Source: Deltaproteobacteria bacterium HGW-Deltaproteobacteria-14
GTDB taxonomy: Bacteria > Myxococcota_A > UBA9042 > PHBI01
Assembly: GCA_002841945.1 (NCBI GenBank)
Contig: PHBI01000078.1
Span: forward strand, 1 to 54,629
Reading direction: 5' to 3'
DNA: 54,629 nucleotides
The notes beneath the pieces were generated by a model. That model worked only from the letters and a program-made list of their open reading frames with translations. It made no database searches and was not told the DNA's origin. Below, piece after piece: positions 24,785 to 32,522 of the stretch. The position numbers and the translations under genes are program-made. The first letter of the stretch is position 1. The number at the start of each line of letters is the position of its first letter.

Positions 24785-25738
24785 ATGGCGCCGCCGCCGC
24801 TTCGCCCGCTGCTCTCCCGGCGGGCGCTGCTCGCCCTCGGGCTCGCCTGGGCCGCCCTGATGGCGGCTTGGACCGTCTTCGACCTGCCGCTCGCGCGCGC
24901 CGTCGCCGACCACGGGTCACGCTGGGGAGCGATCGTCGCCGACGTCGGCGAGCTCCCGGGGGCGCTGCTCGCCTTCCTCGCGGTCGCGGTCGCCGGCGCC
25001 GCGCGCACGCGGGACGGCACTCCGCGGCGGGACCGCGCGGCGTTCCTGGCGTTCGTGCTGCTCGGCGCCCTACCGCTCGCCTACTTCGTCGGCGCCCCGC
25101 TGACCCGGCTCCGGGGCTTCGGGCGCCCGTGGGTCGAGGCCCACGCCACCTGGCTCGCGACGCTGTCGGTGGGGCTGAGCCTGGCCTTCCAGCTCGCCTT
25201 CGAGCGCTACCGCCCGCCGGTGTCGATCGCCGCACGGCGCTGGGCCTGGCTCACCATCGGGCTCGGCTTGCTGCTGCTGGTCGTCGTCGCGACGGGCCTC
25301 AAGCTCGTCTGGGGGCGGGTCCGCTTCTACGAGCTCGACCCGAGCGGCGCCGCCTTCACCCCGTGGTTTCTGCCCCAGGGGTTCACCGGCCACCACTCGT
25401 TCCCCTCCGGGCACACCGCGTGGGCCTGGATGGGCCTGCCGCTCCTCGCGCTGGTGGCGGACGCCTCGCGGCGCACGCGCGTTTGGGTCGCGGGCGCCGT
25501 CGTCGCGTGGGGGGTCGCCGTCGCCGCGGGGCGGGTTCGCTACGGCGCACACTTCGCGTCCGACGTCACGTTCTCGAGTGGTGCCGCAGTGTTCCTGATG
25601 GCATGGGTCGACAGAATGCTGCGTCGCAGCAAACTCCTTCAGTCGCCGCGGGCGAAGCCGACGAGCGCCGAGGCGAGCGCCGCGAGATCGGCGTCGGAGT
25701 CGACCAGCTCGAGCGGGAAGCCGACCACGACGGACTGA
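24785..25738 (+). CDS. PAP2-family membrane phosphatase
   Basis: 317 residues with six or so membrane spans and the three PAP2 motifs: KLVWGRVRFYEL (motif 1, KxxxxxxRxR-like), FPSGHT (motif 2) and RVRYGAHFASDV (motif 3, with catalytic His and Asp). Such enzymes dephosphorylate lipid phosphates such as undecaprenyl pyrophosphate or phosphatidic acid at the outer face of the inner membrane; the actual substrate is unknown. The last 35 residues are Ser/Ala-rich and overlap by 100 bases the 3' end of the convergent lipoprotein gene. They may be dispensable extension. Confidence 0.87.
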   Translation: MAPPPLRPLLSRRALLALGLAWAALMAAWTVFDLPLARAVADHGSRWGAIVADVGELPGALLAFLAVAVAGAARTRDGTPRRDRAAFLAFVLLGALPLAYFVGAPLTRLRGFGRPWVEAHATWLATLSVGLSLAFQLAFERYRPPVSIAARRWAWLTIGLGLLLLVVVATGLKLVWGRVRFYELDPSGAAFTPWFLPQGFTGHHSFPSGHTAWAWMGLPLLALVADASRRTRVWVAGAVVAWGVAVAAGRVRYGAHFASDVTFSSGAAVFLMAWVDRMLRRSKLLQSPRAKPTSAEASAARSASESTSSSGKPTTTD

Positions 25739-27921
25739 CCGAAGACGCCGGCGGCGGCACCCTGCCCGCTCGCGTAGCGCAGGGCGATCTCGCCCCCGGC
25801 GGCCGCGCTCAGGGCGTCGGGGAAGTCCTCCGGGTAGGCCGCGCCGGGGCCGCCGTAGGCGAAGGGCCCGAGGCCGGCGAGCTCGCCGGCCCCGCTGACG
25901 GTGTAGGAGTCGCTGTCGTCGGCGGCGTACTTGGCCCCGAGCCCGGTCAGGAACGCGCCGCCGTTGCCCTGCGAGCCGAGGTCCCAGCCGATCTCGCTGC
26001 CGCTCGCGACCAGCGCACCGCCCCCGTCGAGGTAGGCGTCGACGGCGGCCTGCTCGGCCAAGGTGAAGGTGTGGTCGCTGGTGGACTCGTCACCGACGAG
26101 CCAGATCACGGCGTCGTAGCCGGCCAGCGGGAAGCCGTCGTCGGTGATGGCCTCGTTCGAGGCGTAGGCGGCCCCAGCGACGGCGGCGCCGACCCGGGCC
26201 GCGAAGCCGTGGCGGAGGCCCACGAAGGACCCGCCGAGGGCGCGGTCGAAGCCATCGACGACGAGGACGTCCGCCGCGCCGCCCACGAAGCCGGCGTCCG
26301 AGCGGAGGGCGTCGGCGAGGGAGACGCCGACGACCCGCGGGACGACGCGGACCTCGCGGCCGCCGCTGGCGCTGAAGGTGGCGCTCTCGGCCGAGGCGCC
26401 GACCGAGGCGACGATCTGCCAGGCGCCGCCTGGCTCGGCCGCCTCGACGTCGAAGCCGACGAGATCGTCGTCGCGGGGGGAGAACCAGCGGACGGTGACG
26501 GTGTCCCCGCTGCGAGTCGCCGTCCGGAGCTCGACCCGCGGGCCGCGGCGCGAGCGGGTGGCGGCCCAGCGCAGCGCCTCGGCGAAGGCCATCTCGTAGC
26601 GCATGGCGTCGTAGTGGCCGGTGTCGGCGAACCAGACGACGGCGTCGCGGTCGCGGAGGTTGGCCTGGGTCGGCGCGGTCGCGGCGCCGAGGGTGGAGGC
26701 GATGCCCTGGTTGAGGGTCTTGGTGCCGCCGGTCGCGGTGTAGTCCGAGCGGAAGATCCCGCCGGCGTTGGCGAAGGCAGTGTACTGGTCGACCCGGGCG
26801 TAGAGGCCGTCGAACAGCATGGCGTGGGTGACCTCGCCGCCCTCGGTGATGGCGTCGAGGTTCTCGGCGACCGCCTGGTAGCCGCCGGAGTGCTCGGTCA
26901 AGATCAGGTCGCCGGCGATGGGGGTGGCGAGCCAGCCGTCGCGGTAGAGGACGCTCACGACGTCGCGCACGAGGGCCTCGAGGCCGCCCGGGTCCATGAG
27001 CTTGCCGAAGTCGCCGCTCGAGGCGTTCTTGGGGCCCTGGGGGGCGACGAAGACGGCGTTGACGCCGCTCAGGTAGAGCTGCTCGCGGTAGCCCTGGGTC
27101 GCCACGACGTCGTCGACGACCGCGCCGAAGCCGTGGAAGTGGACGACGAGGTCGGTCACGCCGCGGTCGCGGAAGTCGGCGGGGACGAAGAGCAGCACCG
27201 ACGGGTCGCTCCAGCTGCCACCGGGGGCGGGATAGGGGGCGGTCGGGAAGGCCAGCGTGACGCCGTGGCCGTAGAGGACGCCCTGGGCCGAGGTGAAGGG
27301 CTGCCAGCTGGCGGCCGCGATGGTGGGGTCGCCGGCGACGGCCCACACCGGCAGGTCGACGGCGCCGCCGTCCCAGGCGAGGTGGAGGTCGCCGCGGGCG
27401 TTGGTCGGGGTCGCGGCGCCGTCCCAGCGGACCGTGACGGGCACCGTCGCGCCGGCTTCGGCGTAGGTCGGGGGGGCGGTGAGGTGGAGGCCGCTCGCGC
27501 CGGTCAGCGTGACGGTGACAGGGCCGGCGAGGCCGAGGTTCTGAAAGAGCGCCGAGCCCTCGGTGGCGCCGCCGCCCGCGGCGACCCAGGGCAGGGGCAG
27601 GACGGTCGGGCCGGTCAGGGATGGGCCGCTCGGCGGGGTGGTGTCGGGCGGGGAGGTGTCGGCGGGCGGGGCGGTGTCGGTCCCGGGCCAGGTGTCGTTC
27701 GGGACGGTGTCGGGCGGGGTCGTGTCCGCAAGGACCGAGGTGTCGAGGGGGCCAGCGGTGTCGCCGCTCGTCGCGTCGGCGATGGCGTCGGCGGGGCCGG
27801 CCGCGACGACGTCAGCGACGTGGTCGGCGGAGGCGGTCACGACCGACGGCGCGTCGTCGCCGCAGGCGGCGCAGGCCAGGGCCGTGGCGAGCAGGACTGG
27901 AAGGACACGGGAGGTCGCCAT
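25639..27921 (-). CDS. Large lipoprotein: alpha/beta-hydrolase-like domain plus amidotransferase-like domain
   Basis: 760 residues. The signal peptide ends LACAAC (Cys20), then a long Asp/Thr/Pro linker (to about 105). Beta segments lead to an esterase-like alpha/beta-hydrolase region (about 200-460): VVHFHGFGAVVDD (oxyanion), FVAPQGPKN and LTEHSGGYQAV with the likely nucleophile Ser. After a fibronectin-like strand set (VTVRWFSPRDDDLVGFDV), the last 220 residues resemble a class I glutamine-amidotransferase/ThuA-like fold (DAVIWLVGDES, VDAYLDGGGALVASGSEIGW). Which activity is real cannot be told. ATG 27921 gives the signal peptide, but no strong ribosome site is visible. The C-terminal 100 bases overlap the PAP2 gene. 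Confidence 0.8.
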   Translation of the reverse strand: MATSRVLPVLLATALACAACGDDAPSVVTASADHVADVVAAGPADAIADATSGDTAGPLDTSVLADTTPPDTVPNDTWPGTDTAPPADTSPPDTTPPSGPSLTGPTVLPLPWVAAGGGATEGSALFQNLGLAGPVTVTLTGASGLHLTAPPTYAEAGATVPVTVRWDGAATPTNARGDLHLAWDGGAVDLPVWAVAGDPTIAAASWQPFTSAQGVLYGHGVTLAFPTAPYPAPGGSWSDPSVLLFVPADFRDRGVTDLVVHFHGFGAVVDDVVATQGYREQLYLSGVNAVFVAPQGPKNASSGDFGKLMDPGGLEALVRDVVSVLYRDGWLATPIAGDLILTEHSGGYQAVAENLDAITEGGEVTHAMLFDGLYARVDQYTAFANAGGIFRSDYTATGGTKTLNQGIASTLGAATAPTQANLRDRDAVVWFADTGHYDAMRYEMAFAEALRWAATRSRRGPRVELRTATRSGDTVTVRWFSPRDDDLVGFDVEAAEPGGAWQIVASVGASAESATFSASGGREVRVVPRVVGVSLADALRSDAGFVGGAADVLVVDGFDRALGGSFVGLRHGFAARVGAAVAGAAYASNEAITDDGFPLAGYDAVIWLVGDESTSDHTFTLAEQAAVDAYLDGGGALVASGSEIGWDLGSQGNGGAFLTGLGAKYAADDSDSYTVSGAGELAGLGPFAYGGPGAAYPEDFPDALSAAAGGEIALRYASGQGAAAGVFGQSVVVGFPLELVDSDADLAALASALVGFARGD

Positions 27922-28048
27922 GGCCGAGGAGAATCCTGGATCCGAGACGACAACGCAAACGGGCCCGCGGGGCGACCCGTCTTCGGTGCCCCCGCGCGCC
28001 GACTCGCGGGTCACAAGAGCATCGACGCCGCCTACCCGGAGATGGACG

Positions 28049-28165
28049 ATGTTGAAGACGCTCATCGCGACGCTGGCTCGGGCCTTCGCCTCGGGGGCCG
28101 GCGCCTACGCGAGCGGCGCCCCGGTGGGCGCCGCCGCGACGACGCCGACGCCCCGCGGACGCTGA
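28049..28165 (+). CDS. Possible 38-residue small protein
   Basis: ATG at 28049 follows GGAG (28038-28041) at normal spacing and encodes MLKTLIATLARAFASGAGAY then an Ala/Gly/Pro-rich tail. The N-terminus could be a short signal or membrane-active helix. Its stop codon overlaps the first bases of repeat copy 2, much as the TIG gene stop abuts copy 1. No homolog recognised; it may be spurious. Confidence 0.25.
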   Translation: MLKTLIATLARAFASGAGAYASGAPVGAAATTPTPRGR

Positions 28166-28294
28166 CCTGAAACGGCAGGTCGGGCCACGGAGGTCGTAGC
28201 TGGCCCCGTAGGTCGACGAAGTCGGCCGGAGGGGGTCGCGAAGACCGCAGTGGCCCGACCGATACCCGGGCGCTGCGCCCCGCACCCCGCGAAG
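28164..28294 (+). repeat. Dispersed structured element, copy 2
   Basis: Nearly identical to copy 3 (32328-32459) over about 130 bases. A 5' hairpin GACCTG-AAACGG-CAGGTC is followed by GGTCGGGCCAC, which pairs over 11 bp with GTGGCCCGACC at the 3' end, enclosing a CGAC-GAA-GTCG hairpin and GGTC-GCGAA-GACC. A short GGGCG-CTG-CGCCC hairpin follows. It lies between two leftward lipoprotein genes but is itself read on the plus strand. Confidence 0.75.
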
Positions 28295-28342
28295 GTGGTG
28301 GTGGCGGATCCGGCGGAGCCGCTGGATCCCTCTTCTGGCAGT

Positions 28343-28376
28343 GCGGGGAGAAGCACGCGTGCGCGCTTCTCCCCGC
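28343..28376 (-). terminator. Strong terminator hairpin after the fibrinogen-like gene
   Basis: GCGGGGAGAAGC (28343-28354) pairs perfectly over 12 bp with GCTTCTCCCCGC (28365-28376). It lies just downstream of the leftward gene ending at 28392. A second 10-bp hairpin built on GGATCC arms is at 28306-28329. Confidence 0.65.
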
Positions 28377-28391
28377 AGGCTGCTAGATCAG

Positions 28392-30191
28392 CTACTTCAC
28401 CCAGATCGCGACGTTGTCGAGGCCCCACTCCTCGGTGGGATCACCGCCGAAGGAGCTCCCGAGGGTCGACGACCCGCGGACCCAGGCGTAGTCGTCCGGG
28501 TGGCTCGCCAGCGTGATGCTGAGGTGCTGGACGTTCTCGTCGCCGGCGCCGCCGCACTCCTGTGACCAGCTCGTGTCGAACAGGCTCTGCGTCCCGTCCG
28601 GGTCGCTGAGCGCGTTGCTCCCTGGGGTCGCGATCTGCACGAAGCTCCCGTCGGGCGGCTCGGGGACGAAGTCGGCGTCGGTCCCGAGGTTGAGGTAGCC
28701 GGCGTCGAAGGACCCGGTCCAGGGATCCCAGGAGTCGATCGCGATGTAGTCGACCTCGAGGCGGACGGAGGTGTGGGCGATGGCGGGCCAGGTGAAGCGC
28801 TTCTCGGTGTAGCCGTTGCTCGTCCACATGATCGAGCCGAAGGCCCCGCAGGTGCCCGGCGTGACACCCCAACTCCAGCCGTGGTCGGGGGACAACGGGT
28901 CGCTGAGGGCGTGGGTCTGGTCCTCGAAGGTGTCGAGCGCGACCCGGGTCCAGCCGCCGTTGGTCATGTCGCAGGCGGCCTCGAAGGGCGCGTTCACGCC
29001 GGCGCCGTCGGGATCGATCCGGTAGACGCCGTCGCCGATCGAGCCGCTGTACTCATAGCCGTCGGCTGGGGCGAAGTAGTCGAGGCAGGTGGCGGCGACC
29101 GTGCCGTCGGCCCAGTAGCGCGGGGCGCCGGCGACGCCCTGCCCCTGGACGGGCAAGGGGTGCGTCGACCAGAGGTGATCGAAGGTCTTCGGCTCGTCGA
29201 GGGAGACGTAGTCGGTCGCGACGCCGGTCGGGGTGCCATCCACCGCGTGGCGGCCACAGGTCAAGGCGCCGACGCCGTTGGTGAGGACGATCGCGTTCCA
29301 GCCGATGAACGGGTAGGAGTTGCCGTCGGGGGTGGTCCGGAAGTCGAAGAAGCCGCGGGCGGCCGACGCGGCGCTCGAGAGCGTGCAGTTGGTGTTGCCG
29401 TCGATGAAGCCGAGCTGGACGTTCCAGTACTGCTTGTCGAAGGCGAACTGCTCCTGACCGCGGGTGACCTGGGCGCCGAACAGGATCCCGGCAGCGCCGG
29501 TGATGTTGCCGGCCGGCAGGTTGCCGACGCCGTCGGGGTTGACAGCGACCGTGCGCCCGGTGTCGCAGGTGATTTCGATGTCGTCGCGGTAGAGCGTGGT
29601 GATGTCGCCGACTCGCCCGGTGGTGCAGGCGAAGCCCATGATGAGGGTCGTGTTGCGGGCGCCGTCGGCGTCGTGGAGGAGCTTGATCGGGAGGTCGTCC
29701 TGGCCTTTGCAGTCGAGCTTGGCCGAGCAGAAGATGTTGTCGAAGGTGACGGCGATGTCGAAGAAGCCCTGGTTTGCCGGCCGGATGATGGTGAGGTCGA
29801 AGGTGACCGCCACGTCCTGGTTCTGCACGCAGGTGAACGAGCGGGTCAGGGTCCCGGGGTCCTTGTACTCCCCCGCCCCGAGGAGCGCGCCGTTGGCGTA
29901 GAGCTCGTCGAGGGTGAGCGAGACGACGTTGGGGTTGGAGTCCGCGTCGCAGGGGCCGACGTAGCTCACCGATCCGTCGCCCGCACCGTAGCCGATGGAG
30001 TCGACCGATCTGGACCAGACGAGGTCGGTCGCAGCGTTGTGCACCGCGACGGTGAAGACCGCGTTCGAGACGCTCGGCAGCTCGAGGGGCGCGACCGCGA
30101 TGGCGACCTCCGTGGGAGCGGGCGAGACGGCGTCACACGCCCAGCCGGCGACGCTCAGCGCTGCCGCGACAAACCACACCTGCGTCCTCAT
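28392..30191 (-). CDS. Lipoprotein with fibrinogen-related C-terminal domain
   Basis: 599 residues. The signal peptide ends AGWAC (Cys19). Residues about 20-370 are beta-rich with several Cys (VGPCDAD, FTCVQNQD, FCSAKLDC, ACTTGR), and the ADGTVAATCLDYFAPADG stretch leads into a fibrinogen-type start: GVYRIDPDGAGVNAPFEAACDMTNGGWTRV, the signature seen in fibrinogen-related and collagen-C domains. The end (WSQECGGAGDENVQHLSI...WGLDNVAIWVK) fits a lectin-like sandwich. Likely surface ligand binding, perhaps carbohydrate; that is inference. ATG 30191 follows GAGAGGG. A perfect FNR-type box lies 24-37 bases upstream of the start. Confidence 0.82.
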   Translation of the reverse strand: MRTQVWFVAAALSVAGWACDAVSPAPTEVAIAVAPLELPSVSNAVFTVAVHNAATDLVWSRSVDSIGYGAGDGSVSYVGPCDADSNPNVVSLTLDELYANGALLGAGEYKDPGTLTRSFTCVQNQDVAVTFDLTIIRPANQGFFDIAVTFDNIFCSAKLDCKGQDDLPIKLLHDADGARNTTLIMGFACTTGRVGDITTLYRDDIEITCDTGRTVAVNPDGVGNLPAGNITGAAGILFGAQVTRGQEQFAFDKQYWNVQLGFIDGNTNCTLSSAASAARGFFDFRTTPDGNSYPFIGWNAIVLTNGVGALTCGRHAVDGTPTGVATDYVSLDEPKTFDHLWSTHPLPVQGQGVAGAPRYWADGTVAATCLDYFAPADGYEYSGSIGDGVYRIDPDGAGVNAPFEAACDMTNGGWTRVALDTFEDQTHALSDPLSPDHGWSWGVTPGTCGAFGSIMWTSNGYTEKRFTWPAIAHTSVRLEVDYIAIDSWDPWTGSFDAGYLNLGTDADFVPEPPDGSFVQIATPGSNALSDPDGTQSLFDTSWSQECGGAGDENVQHLSITLASHPDDYAWVRGSSTLGSSFGGDPTEEWGLDNVAIWVK

Positions 30192-30214
30192 GGCGCCCTC
30201 TCGGTTCTCGGGAT

Positions 30215-30228
30215 TTGATATTTATCAA
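30215..30228. promoter_or_regulatory. FNR/CRP-type operator box
   Basis: TTGATATTTATCAA is a perfect match to the FNR consensus TTGAT-N4-ATCAA, in an AT-rich island within GC-rich DNA, between the divergent fibrinogen-like gene (start 30191) and the rightward hydrolase. For the leftward gene it is too close to the start codon for classical activation and would suit repression. For the rightward unit a start near 30263 would fit activation. Confidence 0.6.
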
Positions 30229-30518
30229 GAATTGCGAGGCCTTGGCGGTCTCCTTCAGAGCGCCGCACAACCCCACCAATGTCAAGCGTTCGGCGGTCGG
30301 CGAGCCCGTGGCGTGCGGATGAACCGCGTGGTCAAAGGGCGGTCGGTTTACGAAGCACGCAAATCGATCGTGCGCTGCATGATGGTGGTTCGCCGATCGC
30401 CGATCGCGACTCGGACCGCGCGCGTCGGCTTCTCCGCGACGCCGGGGGCGCGGCGCTCGAGTCGATTGCCGGCGTCCCGGGCCTGGGGCATCTTGCTGAG
30501 GACGGGCGCGACGCGGAG
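30229..30518. other. Intergenic stretch upstream of the hydrolase
   Basis: About 290 bases. A frame is open from ATG 30279 into the hydrolase, but the translation is Arg/Asp-rich without family resemblance, so I treat it as leader or as an unproven N-terminal extension. No terminator or second promoter recognised. Confidence 0.35.
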
Positions 30519-31460
30519 GTGGGCTTGTCGGACCTGGAGCTCGCGACCTTCTCCCCGTGCGCCGGGGTGAGCCTGCGCTACGGGCGGCTGCGCGTGCCCG
30601 ACGCCCGCGGGGTCGCCCTGGTGCTCCACGGTCGAACGGGCTTCATCGAGAAGTACGGCGAGGTCATCGCGGAGCTGGGCGCGCTCGGGCTCGCCGTCTG
30701 GAGCTTCGACTGGCGCGGGCAGGGGCTGTCGACGCGGCTGCTCGACAACCCCCACAAGGGCCACATCGACCGCTTCGAGACGTACCTCGAGGACCTCGCG
30801 GCCTTCGTCGTGGCGGTGCTCGCGCCCCAGGCGGCGGCGATCCCGGGTCCGCGGGTGTTGGTCGCGCACTCGATGGGGGCGCACCTGGCGCTGCGGCACC
30901 TCCACGACCGGCCGGACGACTTCTCGTTGGCGGCGCTGACGTCGCCGATGGTGCGCATCCGCGGGCCGGTGCCGCCGCGGGTGCAGCAGGGGGTCGCGGC
31001 GCTGGGCGCGCGCTTCGGGCGGGCGGACCGCTACGTCAGCGGGGGCGACTGGGGTCCGCGCCACCAGCGCTTCATCACCAACAAGCGGACCCACGACCGC
31101 GCGCGGTTCGAGGCTGTGATCGCCTGCGTGCGCGCCGATCCGCGGCTGGCGCTCGGGGGCCCGACCCTCGGCTGGCTGGCGGCCGCGCACCGCTCGATCG
31201 CGGTGCTCCTCGCGCCGGGCTACCCGGAGCGGATCACCGCGCCGGTGCTGGCCGTGGCGGGGGGCGACGACGCCATCGTGGACACCTGCGCCACGGTGCG
31301 CCTGATGGCGCGGCTGCCCGCGGGTCGGGTCGTCGTCGTGCCGGAGGCGAAGCACGAGATCCTCCATGAGCGTGACCCGCAGCGGGAGCCGTTCTGGCGC
31401 CACTTCGTGGAGGTCCTGGCGCGGGATCCCGGGTGGCGCGAGAGCGCACGCATGCGCTGA
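30519..31460 (+). CDS. Monoacylglycerol-lipase-type alpha/beta hydrolase
   Basis: About 313 residues if GTG 30519 is the start, chosen because VGLSDLELATFSPCAGVSLRYGRL is where relatives begin; ATG 30279 is the alternative. The fold is a Hydrolase_4 (serine aminopeptidase S33/monoacylglycerol lipase) domain: VLHGRTGFIEKYGEVI (oxyanion hole), FDWRGQGLS, the nucleophile elbow AHSMGAH, the late Asp in AVAGGDDAIVD and the catalytic His in EAKHEILHE. Cytoplasmic, no signal peptide. Probably a carboxylesterase or lysophospholipase; substrate unproven. It is followed after 73 bases by the RRM gene on the same strand. Confidence 0.85.
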   Translation: MGLSDLELATFSPCAGVSLRYGRLRVPDARGVALVLHGRTGFIEKYGEVIAELGALGLAVWSFDWRGQGLSTRLLDNPHKGHIDRFETYLEDLAAFVVAVLAPQAAAIPGPRVLVAHSMGAHLALRHLHDRPDDFSLAALTSPMVRIRGPVPPRVQQGVAALGARFGRADRYVSGGDWGPRHQRFITNKRTHDRARFEAVIACVRADPRLALGGPTLGWLAAAHRSIAVLLAPGYPERITAPVLAVAGGDDAIVDTCATVRLMARLPAGRVVVVPEAKHEILHERDPQREPFWRHFVEVLARDPGWRESARMR

Positions 31461-31533
31461 AGAGCGATTCGTAATACAGTGGTCTGCGGCGTCTCAGGAC
31501 GCCTGTCCGTGGGTCGGTGAAGAGGGCGGCGCG

Positions 31534-32196
31534 ATGGCCAGGAAGCTTCTGGTGGAAGGGCTCGACTGGGGCGTGACGGACGAGGGCCTGCGGGCGACGT
31601 TCGCGCCGTTCGGTCACGTGGTCGACGCTCGCGTCGCGCGCGACTGGGAGACCGGCCGCTCGCGTGGCTTCGGGAGCGTGACCTTCGACGACGACACGGC
31701 GGCGCAGCTGGCCATCCAGACGATGGACGGGGCGCGCCTCGACGGCAAGGTGGTGCGCGTGATGTTCGCCCCCGAGCACGAACAGGGCGGGACCTACCGC
31801 GGCGGCGACTACGGGCGCGGGGACTCCTCGGCGCAGACCGCGAGCGGCTACCGCGGGGGCGACTACAGCGACGGTCGGGCCGCGGCGAAGGACAAGAAGG
31901 TGTATCGGAGCGCGGACTTCGGCTACGCGGACGGCCCGACCCCGGCGAGCGGATTCCGCAGCGCGGACTTCGACGGCGGGCGCCGCCGGACGCCGACCCA
32001 GGAGGTCGTGCCGGCGGCCCCCGAGGCGCAGCCCGAGGCGACCCCGGCGACCGGCCCGGCGACCGCGGAGGAGCCCGCCGGCGCGGGGCCGAAGAACCCC
32101 AAGCGCGGCGGCGCGCACCGCGACGCCAACGACGGCTACAAGCCGGGCGGCGGCAACGACGGCGTCGGTGGGGGCGGCAAGAAGACCTTCGGCTAA
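31534..32196 (+). CDS. RRM-type RNA-binding protein with Gly-rich tail
   Basis: 220 residues. Residues 1-77 form one RNA recognition motif: RNP2 is KLLVEGLDW, RNP1 is RSRGFGSVTF, with VVRVMFA closing the sheet. The remaining 140 residues are low-complexity Gly/Asp/Arg/Ser with repeats of YRGGDY, YRSADF and FRSADF, then a Pro/Ala linker and a GGGG tail. This resembles glycine-rich cold-inducible RNA-binding proteins, though the repeated GGDY/SADF motif is unusual. Probably binds single-stranded RNA in the cytoplasm. ATG 31534 follows AGAGGGCGG. A hairpin cluster and repeat copy 3 lie downstream. Confidence 0.88.
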   Translation: MARKLLVEGLDWGVTDEGLRATFAPFGHVVDARVARDWETGRSRGFGSVTFDDDTAAQLAIQTMDGARLDGKVVRVMFAPEHEQGGTYRGGDYGRGDSSAQTASGYRGGDYSDGRAAAKDKKVYRSADFGYADGPTPASGFRSADFDGGRRRTPTQEVVPAAPEAQPEATPATGPATAEEPAGAGPKNPKRGGAHRDANDGYKPGGGNDGVGGGGKKTFG

Positions 32197-32258
32197 ATAG
32201 TCTGAGACTTGGTACGCGCGGTCTAGTTTTGTGGCGCTTCGTCAATGATGTTGACGGT

Positions 32259-32276
32259 GCGCTGGCGCCCCAGCGC
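32259..32276 (+). terminator. Hairpins after the RRM gene
   Basis: GCGCTGG-CGCC-CCAGCGC forms a 7-bp stem, preceded by GTCAA-TGATG-TTGAC (about 32241-32255) and followed by GGCCC-CTAAA-GGGCC. A TTTT run at 32227-32230 precedes rather than follows them. Probably transcription end or mRNA 3' structure. Confidence 0.4.
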
Positions 32277-32327
32277 GACCAAGTTTCAGGCCCCTAAAGG
32301 GCCGCACGAAGGGCGGTGGCCCTACTA

Positions 32328-32459
32328 GACCTGAAACGGCAGGTCGGGCCACGGAGGTCGTAGCTGCCCCCGTAGGTCGACGAAGTCGGCCGGAGGGCGT
32401 CGCGAAGACCGCAGTGGCCCGACCGATACCCGGGCGCTGCGCCCCGCACCCCGCGAAGG
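32328..32459 (+). repeat. Dispersed structured element, copy 3
   Basis: Nearly identical to copy 2 at 28164-28294: the hairpin GACCTG-AAACGG-CAGGTC, long-range pairing GGTCGGGCCAC with GTGGCCCGACC (11 bp), and a CGAC-GAA-GTCG hairpin. It sits between the converging RRM and enoyl-CoA hydratase genes. The few substitutions from copy 2 lie mainly in presumed single-stranded or loop-proximal positions. Confidence 0.75.
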
Positions 32460-32473
32460 AAACCCTGAGAGGC

Positions 32474-32504
32474 CCGCCTGGCCAACGAGAAGCGGGCCAG
32501 GCGG
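32474..32504. terminator. Terminator hairpin for the enoyl-CoA hydratase gene
   Basis: CCGCCTGGCC (32474-32483) pairs perfectly with GGCCAGGCGG (32495-32504), 11-base loop, just downstream of the leftward gene that ends at 32523. Confidence 0.55.
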
Positions 32505-32522
32505 TGGCGAAACCGAGCTGCG

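Noticed and set aside
30279..30518. N-terminal extension of the hydrolase from ATG 30279
   Set aside because: The extra 80 residues have no similarity to hydrolases and look like noise. Kept only as an alternative because no strong ribosome site decides the start.
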